A stretch of DNA of 7,008 bases from an uncultured Eubacteriales bacterium (GTDB taxonomy: Bacteria; Bacillota; Clostridia; Christensenellales; Borkfalkiaceae), in the NCBI GenBank assembly GCA_958405585.1, contig CATYEP010000097.1, positions 1 to 7,008 on the forward strand, read 5' to 3'. How positions within the stretch are numbered: the first letter of the stretch is position 1; each line of letters opens with the position of its first letter. The notes under the pieces were generated by a model. That model was given only the letters and a program-made list of their open reading frames with translations. It was not told the origin of the DNA and did not search any database. A program made the translations under genes and the position numbers. Below are positions 1 through 6,154 of the stretch, piece by piece.

Positions 1-251
1 ACGCGTACCCGCCACGGCTCCGGCATCGCTTTCTTTAAAGGTGCAAAATAAAGCGCCGACCCGATCAGCGCGACCACGACCGTACAAACAAGCAAAACAA
101 TAAACGCCTGCTGCAATACCGACGCCACCACCGTCGCTACAAGCAAGATACCGGCCAGACCCAGTACCCACTCTCCGAAATACCGCTTTTTCAATTTATC
201 CGTACGCTTTTTTGTATATTCGGATATCTCACCGTAAAATTCTATCGTCAT
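1..251 (-). CDS. Partial membrane protein, N-terminal 83 residues, two predicted helices
   Basis: The reading frame opens at an ATG at 251 and stays open to the left edge, so only the N-terminal 83 residues are visible. An AAAAGGA stretch about 11 bases upstream is a plausible ribosome site. Residues 1-27 are polar and lysine/arginine-rich (KKRTDKLKKRY), which suggests a cytoplasmic N-terminus. Two hydrophobic segments follow, at about residues 28-46 and 49-69, separated only by a Gln-Gln turn, so they look like a membrane hairpin. The frame then leaves the membrane with a basic, proline-containing stretch (PLKKAMPEPWR). The arrangement resembles small bacterial membrane proteins that carry a soluble domain after a helical hairpin, but I do not recognise the family and the C-terminal part is missing. 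It lies 155 bases after the SGNH hydrolase on the same strand with no convincing terminator between, so co-transcription is possible. Confidence 0.6.
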   Translation of the reverse strand, partial: MTIEFYGEISEYTKKRTDKLKKRYFGEWVLGLAGILLVATVVASVLQQAFIVLLVCTVVVALIGSALYFAPLKKAMPEPWRVR

Positions 252-406
252 AACTCTGTTTATCCTTTTTATCTCTGTATCTTCTGCCCGAAATCTTACC
301 GCTGCATCGCGCCCCAAAATTCACTGCGGGCAGGCGCTTCCCTGCCATTTCCGTCAATCAGATGCCACTTCACTATGTACCTTCCGATACGCATTGCCGA
401 ACGGTC

Positions 407-1033
407 TTACCAGCATTCTATCTCCCGTAAAATGAGCCTGGCAAGAAGCATGGAACCGATACGGTTCGGATGCACCCTGTCCCAGGAGATCGATTGCCCT
501 GCACGGCCTTTCATATATTCGTCGAACTCTTTCTGTGTATCCAGTACCGGCCGCCCGTAGCGATCGGCCACCTTTTTCATGACCTTTCTGTAAGAATCCG
601 TCATCACACGCATTTCATCCGACATATTCCGCTCCATAAAAAACGGATACATGAAAACAAATTGCCCGATACCCTTCGATTTTTCACAAATCTTTATAAG
701 ATTCTCTTCATATTCCTTTTCGGTCGATAAATCATCCGAAAATTCCAGCCCATCAAAATGCCGCCAGACATCGTTGATGCCGATCATGCAAAAAACCGCA
801 TCCGGTTTGCAATCCATAACATCCGCATCCCAGCGCGCCAACAAGTCGCGCGATTTGTTGCCGCTCACACCTGCGTTGACTATTCTATATTCTGCCCGCG
901 GACGAAATGCGAGCAGAGCATCATGCACAAGTTTTACATACCCTTCCCCCAATCTGTCCGGCGTTACCGTTTTTCCTGCGTCCGTAGTTGAATCTCCGGC
1001 AAATACGATCACCGATTTATCTTTGATAATCAT
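407..1033 (-). CDS. SGNH/GDSL-type esterase or hydrolase
   Basis: This 208-residue protein has all the family's catalytic blocks. Block I is FAGDST with the nucleophile Ser15. Block II is NAGVSGN with Gly55. Block III is GIND with Asn87. Block V is SWDRVHPN with Asp185 and His188. Ser, Gly, Asn and His form the active site and oxyanion hole of SGNH hydrolases, which remove acyl groups from lipids, carbohydrates or other esters. There is no signal peptide or membrane segment, so it should be cytoplasmic and is more likely a small-molecule, sugar or peptide deacylase than a secreted lipase. The length is normal for single-domain members. The ATG at 1033 follows a GGGGGGAGG stretch about 8 bases upstream, which supports the start. 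It appears to have its own strong promoter at 1098-1126. The natural substrate cannot be told from sequence. Confidence 0.9.
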   Translation of the reverse strand: MIIKDKSVIVFAGDSTTDAGKTVTPDRLGEGYVKLVHDALLAFRPRAEYRIVNAGVSGNKSRDLLARWDADVMDCKPDAVFCMIGINDVWRHFDGLEFSDDLSTEKEYEENLIKICEKSKGIGQFVFMYPFFMERNMSDEMRVMTDSYRKVMKKVADRYGRPVLDTQKEFDEYMKGRAGQSISWDRVHPNRIGSMLLARLILREIECW

Positions 1034-1097
1034 TCCTTTTCCTCCCCCCGTTTCCGCTTTTGCTTTTTACTTTGCTTTCGGAAGTTTCGACTTTTTT

Positions 1098-1126
1098 ATT
1101 ATAACATATAAGATCCGTGATTGCAA
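1098..1126 (-). promoter_or_regulatory. Sigma-70-type promoter for the SGNH hydrolase gene
   Basis: Read on the minus strand, TTGCAA (1126-1121) is followed after exactly 17 bases by a perfect TATAAT (1103-1098). The -10 is preceded by TG one base upstream, giving an extended -10. Transcription should begin near 1091, leaving an untranslated leader of just under 60 bases before the ATG at 1033. The promoter lies downstream of the hairpin at 1182-1224, so the SGNH gene is probably transcribed separately from the BofA-like gene. Confidence 0.75.
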
Positions 1127-1181
1127 CTTTTACGCAATTTTAGGGATAAGTATTTTTCATTCTATAAAACCAGCCTAATGA

Positions 1182-1224
1182 CAAAGAGCCGACGCCCCCT
1201 CTTGCGGGTTGCGTCGGCTCTTTG
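1182..1224 (-). terminator. Hairpin terminator after the BofA-like gene
   Basis: The arms CAAAGAGCCGACGC (1182-1195) and GCGTCGGCTCTTTG (1211-1224) pair perfectly over 14 bp around a 15-base loop. It begins 34 bases beyond the BofA-like stop codon. There is no long U-run after the stem; the only uridines are those in the stem end (CUCUUUGU). Intrinsic termination is likely but perhaps inefficient. The symmetry means it could act on either strand, but no plus-strand gene ends here. Confidence 0.6.
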
Positions 1225-1258
1225 ATTCCCATTCATGAAAACACGTTTCTTTCCGCGC

Positions 1259-1495
1259 TTAAATGAAAAAGCTCAGGATCAATACAACGATAACGCCCGG
1301 CATACCAAATATACCCGTGATCAATGCCGTCCACCAGTTCACGGGTATAGCAACGCTTGGTATCAGATTCAGTAAAAAAATCGCGCCGATACCGATCAGT
1401 ATCGTCTTGAAACCGAATTTGAATAATTTCAGGACGATCGCCAATACAGCCACCGCAATAACCGCTACGATAATAAATTGCAGGATTTCGGACAT
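1259..1495 (-). CDS. bofA: BofA-family membrane protein (pro-sigma-K processing inhibitor-like)
   Basis: This small hydrophobic protein of 78 residues has a first helix at about residues 4-23, a basic turn (KLFKFGFK), a second helix at about 32-46, and a hydrophobic C-terminus. The C-terminal block PVNWWTALITGIFGMPGV (residues 51-68) followed by a hydrophobic tail matches the diagnostic end of BofA, where the Bacillus protein reads similarly around GILGIPG. In Bacillus, BofA sits in the outer forespore membrane and, with SpoIVFA, restrains the SpoIVFB protease that activates sigma-K. A GGAGGT ribosome site 5 bases before the ATG supports the start. The length is slightly below the Bacillus protein's 87 residues. 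In Bacillus bofA is preceded by yaaL; no intact yaaL-like frame is visible upstream here. Family assignment is fairly firm. A sporulation role in this organism is inferred, because BofA-like genes also persist in lineages that sporulate poorly. Confidence 0.8.
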   Translation of the reverse strand: MSEILQFIIVAVIAVAVLAIVLKLFKFGFKTILIGIGAIFLLNLIPSVAIPVNWWTALITGIFGMPGVIVVLILSFFI

Positions 1496-1706
1496 ACTCT
1501 ACCTCCGTTTTTCCATAGTATGCACTACCGACAGCAATTTATTCGGCCGCATTCTGTTCACCGACCTTCAACCTGCCGTCTTCGCCGCAATGATTCATGC
1601 TCTTTTTTTTCAGACAAAGATGCTTTCATCCCGCGCGTTTCTTCTGTTACCAATCTTCGACTTTTTTGCCTGTTTACACCGTTTTTACCGTTTTGCGCAA
1701 GGACAT
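1496..1706. other. Noncoding stretch upstream of the BofA-like gene
   Basis: This is the gene-free part of the 313-base interval between the BofA-like gene and the kinase gene; the rest of that interval is the two hairpins at 1707-1801. I see no convincing gene in it: short minus-strand frames of 18 to 25 codons lack ribosome sites and family resemblance. The BofA-like gene needs a promoter here unless the hairpins are read through, but I find no clear pair of -35 and -10 boxes. A short repeat, AACGGTAAAAACGGT on the minus strand (about 1681-1695), is the only local pattern. Confidence 0.4.
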
Positions 1707-1750
1707 GCAAAGGCGAATCCCGCAAAAGTAATTGTGGGATTCGCCTTTGC
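1707..1750 (-). terminator. Second hairpin of the tandem terminator after the kinase gene
   Basis: GCAAAGGCGAATCCC (1707-1721) pairs perfectly with GGGATTCGCCTTTGC (1736-1750). One G-U pair and one C-G pair extend the stem inward to 17 bp, leaving a 10-base loop. It lies 6 bases beyond the hairpin at 1757-1801. Only a short U-run within the stem end (CCUUUGC) is present on either strand. Confidence 0.55.
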
Positions 1751-1756
1751 TTCTCA

Positions 1757-1801
1757 CATTCAAGAAGGGAGCGAAGGCAAACCCTTCGCTCCCTTTGAAT
1801 G
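1757..1801 (-). terminator. First hairpin of the tandem terminator after the kinase gene
   Basis: The inner stem GGGAGCGAAGG / CCTTCGCTCCC (1767-1777 with 1783-1793) encloses a 5-base loop. An outer stem CATTCAA / TTGAATG (1757-1763 with 1795-1801) lengthens it through a small bulge. It starts 7 bases after the kinase stop codon. On the minus strand the inner stem is followed by UUCUU, a modest U-run. It is the most likely end of the rex-adhE-kinase transcript. Confidence 0.65.
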
Positions 1802-1808
1802 TAGAAAA

Positions 1809-2555
1809 TTATTCGTAATCGACAACATTTACCCACTTTTCAAGGAAAGCCTGTTCTTCGGGCACAGCCTTCGTCGTCTGACTTGCCGCCACGATCGGCA
1901 AAGCCTTCTGCACCAACTGTTTCGCAATGCCCGTCTTTTCACAGAACAGTTTCAGATATTCTTCCGCCTGTTCGTCTTTTCCTTCCAGCTTGAACAGAAG
2001 ATAGGTGCGCGCCGCATCACAACGCGCGTTGCCCTGCGTCGCATGCGCCCAGTCAATGATAAACTTTCTTCCGTCAGGGCTGACAATAATGTTTCCCGGA
2101 TTGAAATCTCCGTGACAAAGTTTGTCATGCGCAGGCAGCGAATCCAACAGAATATGCAGATCATACCGCGTCGTTTTGTCAAACTTCGTGGAAGAAATCT
2201 TCCTGTGCATTTTGTCCTTCAGCTTCGTCAGAAGCGGCACTTTCTGATTGAGCACTTCAACCTGCAGATCCACAAACTCTTCCAGATATTCTGCCATTCT
2301 GTCCGGATTTTCATCCATCAGCTGCTGCAGCGTCTTGCCTTCCACGTAATCCAGAATGATCGCCCATTCCCCGTTCACTTTGGTCACTTCATGAACAGCC
2401 GGCACATTCAAAGATGTCCCCTCTTCCACCCGCGCCGTGTTCAGCGCTTCGTTCAGAACATCTGACTTCGGATATTCGTCATTGAACAGCTTTACAAGAG
2501 TCTTGCCTTCCCGATAAATCGTCTTTTTATCCGTTTTCTGAATAATTTCTGCCAT
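1809..2555 (-). CDS. APH/choline-kinase-like phosphotransferase of unknown substrate
   Basis: This 248-residue protein has the aminoglycoside-phosphotransferase/choline-kinase fold signature. The catalytic loop is CHGDFNPGN (residues 147-155) with Asp150 as the presumed base and Asn155 as a metal ligand. The second metal site is IIDWA with Asp168. In the N-lobe, VKLF supplies the probable ATP-binding Lys22 and NEAL the partner Glu36, and a hinge-like ILDYVEGKTL follows at about 67-76. The enzyme should transfer phosphate from ATP to a small hydroxylated compound in the cytoplasm; the substrate cannot be read from sequence. It resembles short anaerobe proteins of the TIGR02172 type more than characterised antibiotic-resistance enzymes, so I would not call it a resistance gene. 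It starts 14 bases after the adhE stop, and its AAGGAGGGG ribosome site overlaps that stop codon, so it should be co-transcribed with rex and adhE. Confidence 0.85.
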   Translation of the reverse strand: MAEIIQKTDKKTIYREGKTLVKLFNDEYPKSDVLNEALNTARVEEGTSLNVPAVHEVTKVNGEWAIILDYVEGKTLQQLMDENPDRMAEYLEEFVDLQVEVLNQKVPLLTKLKDKMHRKISSTKFDKTTRYDLHILLDSLPAHDKLCHGDFNPGNIIVSPDGRKFIIDWAHATQGNARCDAARTYLLFKLEGKDEQAEEYLKLFCEKTGIAKQLVQKALPIVAASQTTKAVPEEQAFLEKWVNVVDYE

Positions 2556-2569
2556 CTTTCTTCCCCTCC

Positions 2570-5170
2570 TTATTTACCGTAATAACATTTAAGATACATG
2601 TCTTTGATTTCCGAAATGAGCGGATAACGAGGGTTCGCTCCCGTGCACTGGTCATCAAATGCCTGTTCACACATCTCATCCAAACGATCCAGGAAGTTTT
2701 TCTCTTCCACACCGTAATCTTTGATCGTCTTTCTGATCCCGACCTTCGCTTTCAATTCTTCGATCGCCTTGATCAGATTCTTTACCTTCGCATCGTCGTC
2801 CTTTCCGCCTAAACCAAGGAAATCCGCAACTTCTGCATAGCGCGCTTTCGCATGAGGATAAGCATACTGCGGGAACGTACCCATTTTCGTCGGCACTTCC
2901 GCACTGTTAAAGCGGATCACTTCACTGATCATAAGAGCGTTCGCAACCCCGTGCGGCAAATGATGGAACGCACCCAGTTTGTGCGCCATGGAATGGCAAA
3001 CTCCCAGGAACGCATTCGCAAACGCAATACCTGCCATCGTCGACGCGTCCGCCATCTTTTCACGCGCAACCGGATCATTCGCCCCGTTCTCATATGCGCG
3101 CGGCAGATATTCAAATATAAGTTTCATCGCCACCAACGCCTGACCATCCGTATAAGGCGTCGCCATGATGGACGCATATGCTTCCAAAGCATGCGTCAGC
3201 GCGTCTATACCCGATGCACTCGTCAATCCTTTCGGCATATTCATCATGAAGTCTGCGTCTATGATCGCCATCTTCGGAAGCAGTTCATAATCTGCCAAAG
3301 GATATTTGATGCCCGTCTTTTCATCCGTGATAACCGCAAACGGCGTTACTTCCGAACCCGTTCCTGCCGACGTAGGCACCGCTATAAAATATGCTTTTTC
3401 ACCCATCTTCGGGAATGTGTATACTCTCTTGCGGATGTCCATGAACCGCATCGCCATATCCATGAAATCCACTTCCGGATGTTCGTACAAAACCCACATG
3501 ATCTTGCCTGCATCCATCGCAGATCCGCCGCCCAATGCTATGATCACATCCGGCTCAAATTCCGTCATAAGTTTTGCACCTGCTTTCGCACATGCAAGAT
3601 TCGGATCCGGTGCTACATCGTAAAAACAGGTATAACGGATCCCCATTTCGTCCAGTTTATCCGTAATCGGCTTGATATAATTGTTCTTGTAAAGGAATTC
3701 GTCCGTCACTATGAACGCCTTCTTCTTGCCCATTACATTCTTCAGTTCGTCCAACGCAACAGGCAGGCATCCCTTATTATGATAAACTTTTTCAGGAAGT
3801 CTCAGCCACAGCATATTTTCTCTCCTCTCCGCTAAGGTCTTGATATTCAACAAATGCTTCACTCCTACGTTCTCCGATACCGAGTTTCCGCCCCACGATC
3901 CGCATCCGAGCGTAAGCGAAGGCATCAGCTTGAAGTTGTAAATATCTCCGATCGCTCCCTGCGAAGACGGCATGTTGATCAGCATACGGCATGTCTTCAT
4001 CGCTTCCTGCCATTTCGCAATCTTAGCCTTCTCCGTAAGCTGGTTTATATACAAAGATGAGGTATGTCCGTAGCCGCCGTCCGCAATCAGCCTCTCTGCC
4101 TTTGCTACCGCTTCATCAAAATCTTTCGCATGATACAGCGCAAGCACCGGCGACAGCTTTTCATGCGCAAACGCTTCTTCCAGTTCCACACTCTCTACTT
4201 CACCGATCAAAATCTTCGCCGTCGGCTCTACCTTGAATCCGCAGATCTCCGCGATCTTCGGTGCACTCTGACCAACAATCTTAGCATTCAGTGCACCGTT
4301 AATAATCATCGTATTGCGGACTTTATCTTTCTCTTCATTCGTCAGAATATGGCATCCGCGCTTGATAAATTCCGCTTTCACCGCATCATAAACAGCATCT
4401 TCCGCAATCACCGATTGCTCCGATGCACAAATAAGACCATTGTCAAACGTCTTCGAATGAATAATCGAATTGACCGCTACCGTAATATCCGCCGTTTCAT
4501 CAATGATTGCAGGCGTATTCCCCGCACCTACACCGAGAGCCGGTTTGCCCGAACTGTACGCACTGCGCACCATGCCGGGGCCGCCCGTCGCAAGGATAAT
4601 GTCCGCCGTTTTCATCAAAGTCGTGGTCATATCCAGTGACGGCACGTCGATCCAGCCGATGATCCCTTCCGGAGCACCCGCTTTAACCGCAGCGTCAAGC
4701 ACCACTTTCGCCGCCGCAATCGTACAATTCTTCGCTCTCGGATGCGGCGAAATTATAATACCGTTGCGCGTTTTTAAACAAATCAATGTCTTGAATATCG
4801 CCGTGGATGTCGGGTTCGTCGTCGGAATAACCGCCGCTACAACTCCGATAGGCTCCGCAATCTTCTTCGTCCCGAACGCCGCATCTTCTTCAATCACTCC
4901 GACCGTCTTGGTGTTTTTATACGTATTGTAGATATACTCTGCCGCATAATGATTTTTGATAACCTTGTCTTCTACAATACCCATACCCGTTTCCGCTACC
5001 GCCATCTTCGCAAGCGGAATACGCTGGTTGTTCGCCGCAAGCGCCGCCGCCGCAAAAATTTTGTCAACCTGCTCCTGCGAGTACGTCGCAAAAATTTCCT
5101 GAGCTTTCCTGACCTGCGCGATCTTCTCCATCAAAGCATCGACTGTGTCAACGATTTTTTCGTTCTCCAT
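2570..5170 (-). CDS. adhE: Bifunctional aldehyde-alcohol dehydrogenase AdhE
   Basis: This 866-residue fusion converts acetyl-CoA to acetaldehyde and then to ethanol, consuming two NADH. The N-terminal acetylating aldehyde dehydrogenase domain covers about residues 1-440. It has the catalytic Cys248 in NGLICASEQS and the nucleotide and substrate loops GGPGMV (196-201) and GVGAGNTP (213-220). After a linker, an iron-dependent alcohol dehydrogenase domain runs from about 455 to the end, with GGGSAMD (547-553) for NAD binding. Its metal ligands are Asp656, His660, His726 and His740, matching the four in E. coli AdhE. The length is close to the E. coli protein's 891, and both active sites are intact. 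AdhE proteins usually assemble into helical filaments called spirosomes. The ATG at 5170 has an AAGGAG ribosome site about 9 bases upstream and lies 18 bases after rex, which points to redox control of this operon. Confidence 0.97.
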   Translation of the reverse strand: MENEKIVDTVDALMEKIAQVRKAQEIFATYSQEQVDKIFAAAALAANNQRIPLAKMAVAETGMGIVEDKVIKNHYAAEYIYNTYKNTKTVGVIEEDAAFGTKKIAEPIGVVAAVIPTTNPTSTAIFKTLICLKTRNGIIISPHPRAKNCTIAAAKVVLDAAVKAGAPEGIIGWIDVPSLDMTTTLMKTADIILATGGPGMVRSAYSSGKPALGVGAGNTPAIIDETADITVAVNSIIHSKTFDNGLICASEQSVIAEDAVYDAVKAEFIKRGCHILTNEEKDKVRNTMIINGALNAKIVGQSAPKIAEICGFKVEPTAKILIGEVESVELEEAFAHEKLSPVLALYHAKDFDEAVAKAERLIADGGYGHTSSLYINQLTEKAKIAKWQEAMKTCRMLINMPSSQGAIGDIYNFKLMPSLTLGCGSWGGNSVSENVGVKHLLNIKTLAERRENMLWLRLPEKVYHNKGCLPVALDELKNVMGKKKAFIVTDEFLYKNNYIKPITDKLDEMGIRYTCFYDVAPDPNLACAKAGAKLMTEFEPDVIIALGGGSAMDAGKIMWVLYEHPEVDFMDMAMRFMDIRKRVYTFPKMGEKAYFIAVPTSAGTGSEVTPFAVITDEKTGIKYPLADYELLPKMAIIDADFMMNMPKGLTSASGIDALTHALEAYASIMATPYTDGQALVAMKLIFEYLPRAYENGANDPVAREKMADASTMAGIAFANAFLGVCHSMAHKLGAFHHLPHGVANALMISEVIRFNSAEVPTKMGTFPQYAYPHAKARYAEVADFLGLGGKDDDAKVKNLIKAIEELKAKVGIRKTIKDYGVEEKNFLDRLDEMCEQAFDDQCTGANPRYPLISEIKDMYLKCYYGK

Positions 5171-5188
5171 TTGACCTCTCCTTGCAAA

Positions 5189-5845
5189 TTATTTTTCATT
5201 GTTTAAAATTTCCGCGAGACGCATGGACAATATCGCAAGCGATGCCGCCATGTCCTCGTTTTTAACCGCTATATTCGACGGAAGATTCAGATTCGCCGGC
5301 GCAAAGTTCCAGATTGCCCTCACGCCGCCTCCGATCAATTCATCCGCAACCTGCTGCGCTGCTCCCTGCGGTACCGCTATGATCCCGATCTTGACATTCA
5401 TCCTCCGCACAAGCCTCGCTATATCCGCCGCATCATATACCTGAACACCGCCGAACTTTTTGCCGATCAGCTCAGGCGAAGAATCAAACGCTGCCACAAT
5501 ATTCAAACCATAGTTTTTGAATCCGCCATATCCGACCAACGCCCGGCCAAGTCCGCCCGCGCCGACAAGCACAGCGTCCGTAACATTATCATACCCCAAA
5601 AACCGATTAATGTCCGCTATCAGATCCGAAATCTCAAACCCAAGCTTCGGCTTCCCTGCCACAGAACTGATCACCGCAAGGTCTTTTCGAACCTGGACTG
5701 CATTCAGATTCAACTCTTCCGCTATCGCCGTCGACGAAATCGTCCGCTCCCCTGCTTTCTCCTTCTCTTTCAGAAACCGAAGATATGCAGGCATTCGTCC
5801 GATCGTTGCCTTGGATATGTTTATCATTTCTCTATTGTTCCCCAT
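5189..5845 (-). CDS. rex: Redox-sensing transcriptional repressor Rex
   Basis: Rex is a dimeric repressor that leaves DNA when NADH rises. Numbered from the ATG at 5845 (218 residues), a winged-helix DNA-binding domain occupies about 7-78, with recognition helix NAVQVRKDL and wing GKPKLGFE (64-71). A Rossmann domain follows, with VGAGGLG (94-100), Asp121 ending the second strand (AAFD) and the conserved WNFAPANLNLP (179-189). A C-terminal helix for domain swapping ends the protein. The start is uncertain. In-frame ATGs lie at 5866, 5845 and 5827, giving 225, 218 and 212 residues. The first lacks a ribosome site, the second has a weak GGA, and the third best fits the usual Rex length. The recognition helix and wing differ from the common RRDFSYFG and GKRGVGY pattern, so this may be a divergent subgroup. 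It heads the operon with adhE and probably represses itself. Confidence 0.93.
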   Translation of the reverse strand: MGNNREMINISKATIGRMPAYLRFLKEKEKAGERTISSTAIAEELNLNAVQVRKDLAVISSVAGKPKLGFEISDLIADINRFLGYDNVTDAVLVGAGGLGRALVGYGGFKNYGLNIVAAFDSSPELIGKKFGGVQVYDAADIARLVRRMNVKIGIIAVPQGAAQQVADELIGGGVRAIWNFAPANLNLPSNIAVKNEDMAASLAILSMRLAEILNNEK

Positions 5846-5872
5846 ATGATCTGTTCCGATACACATTTTAAA

Positions 5873-5890
5873 TCGATAAAAATTTATTGA
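5873..5890. promoter_or_regulatory. rex operator: Candidate Rex operator 1, weaker imperfect palindrome
   Basis: TCGATAAAAATTTATTGA is an 18-bp imperfect palindrome with outer arms TCRATAAA / TTTATYGA. It shares arm sequence and length with the site at 5901-5918, and their starts are 28 bp apart. It lies just downstream of the predicted start of transcription, where a bound repressor would block elongation. Assignment to Rex rests on position and on general resemblance to known 18-bp Rex sites. Confidence 0.5.
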
Positions 5891-5900
5891 TATTTTTTTA

Positions 5901-5918
5901 TCGATAAAATTTTATCAA
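5901..5918. promoter_or_regulatory. rex operator: Candidate Rex operator 2, overlapping the rex -10
   Basis: On the minus strand the site reads TTGATAAAATTTTATCGA, an 18-bp palindrome in which eight of nine pairs match. Characterised Rex operators are 18-bp palindromes with TTG...CAA ends, such as TTGTTAA-N4-TTAACAA. Length, the TTG end and the AT-rich centre fit. The TTAA or TGAA inner bases are replaced by ATAAA. The site contains the -10 box of the rex promoter, so binding would exclude RNA polymerase. Confidence 0.6.
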
Positions 5919-5937
5919 ATAATTTTAAAGATGTCAA
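5909..5937 (-). promoter_or_regulatory. Promoter of the rex-adhE-kinase operon
   Basis: On the minus strand a perfect TTGACA (5937-5932) is followed after 17 bases by TAAAAT (5914-5909), matching the -10 consensus at five of six positions. The predicted start near 5902 leaves a leader of roughly 35 to 75 bases depending on which rex ATG is used. Nothing else in the gap to the tRNA gene is as good. Confidence 0.75.
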
Positions 5938-6107
5938 ACGCTACAATCAAAAAATTCAAACACCCGAAAAATTATGAAACATAACGAACTTTGTGAAAAT
6001 TTTTCATGTCCTTCTGCAGAAAAATGCGGGCATAGTCAAAATTTTGAAAAGCATGCTTTATCAAAAAAAATAAACATAAAAAAATTCCAAAACAGCCCAT
6101 AAAATGC
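5938..6107. other. AT-rich intergenic region between rex and tRNA-Gln promoters
   Basis: This is the noncoding core of the 309-base gap between the divergent rex and tRNA genes. It is very AT-rich with A-runs (for example 6062-6084). It holds a perfect 12-bp palindrome TCAAAATTTTGA (6036-6047). It also holds TTGTGAAAATTTTTCA (5991-6006), whose left half matches the TTGTGA half-site of Rex operators while its right half does not. No gene is supported. Confidence 0.5.
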
Positions 6108-6136
6108 TTGATTTTAGGGAAAAAATCTGATAGAAT
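6108..6136 (+). promoter_or_regulatory. Promoter of tRNA-Gln
   Basis: TTGATT (6108-6113) and TAGAAT (6131-6136) are separated by exactly 17 bases and match the consensus at four and five of six positions. The predicted start near 6143 lies about 12 bases before the mature tRNA, a typical short leader for a tRNA gene. Confidence 0.6.
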
Positions 6137-6154
6137 ATGCAAGTACTTTGAAAT

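Noticed and set aside
329..346. Hairpin GGCAGG / CCTGCC after the SGNH gene
   Set aside because: It is only 6 bp with no U-tail on either strand, so it is too weak to call a terminator.
1558..1836. Minus-strand frame of 92 codons between the kinase and BofA-like genes
   Set aside because: It overlaps the kinase end and reads through both hairpins, has no ribosome site and yields an arginine-rich product unlike yaaL.
1263..2465. Plus-strand open frame of 400 codons
   Set aside because: It lies antisense to the BofA-like and kinase genes, whose families are recognisable on the minus strand. The product is arginine- and phenylalanine-rich with no domain.
1809..2555. Antibiotic resistance by aminoglycoside phosphorylation
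   Set aside because: The shared kinase motifs are fold-level only. The location in a core fermentation operon and the lack of resemblance to known resistance enzymes argue against it.
2852..3835. Plus-strand open frame of 327 codons
   Set aside because: It is entirely antisense to the adhE alcohol dehydrogenase domain and has a shadow-like arginine/histidine-rich composition.
4470..4931. Plus-strand open frame of 153 codons
   Set aside because: It is antisense to the adhE aldehyde dehydrogenase domain. Alanine- and proline-rich sequence here reflects the reverse of its conserved codons.
5991..6008. Third Rex operator at TTGTGAAAATTTTTCATG
   Set aside because: Only the left half matches the Rex half-site. 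The right half lacks CAA, and it lies more than 50 bp upstream of the -35, so it is recorded only within the intergenic entry.
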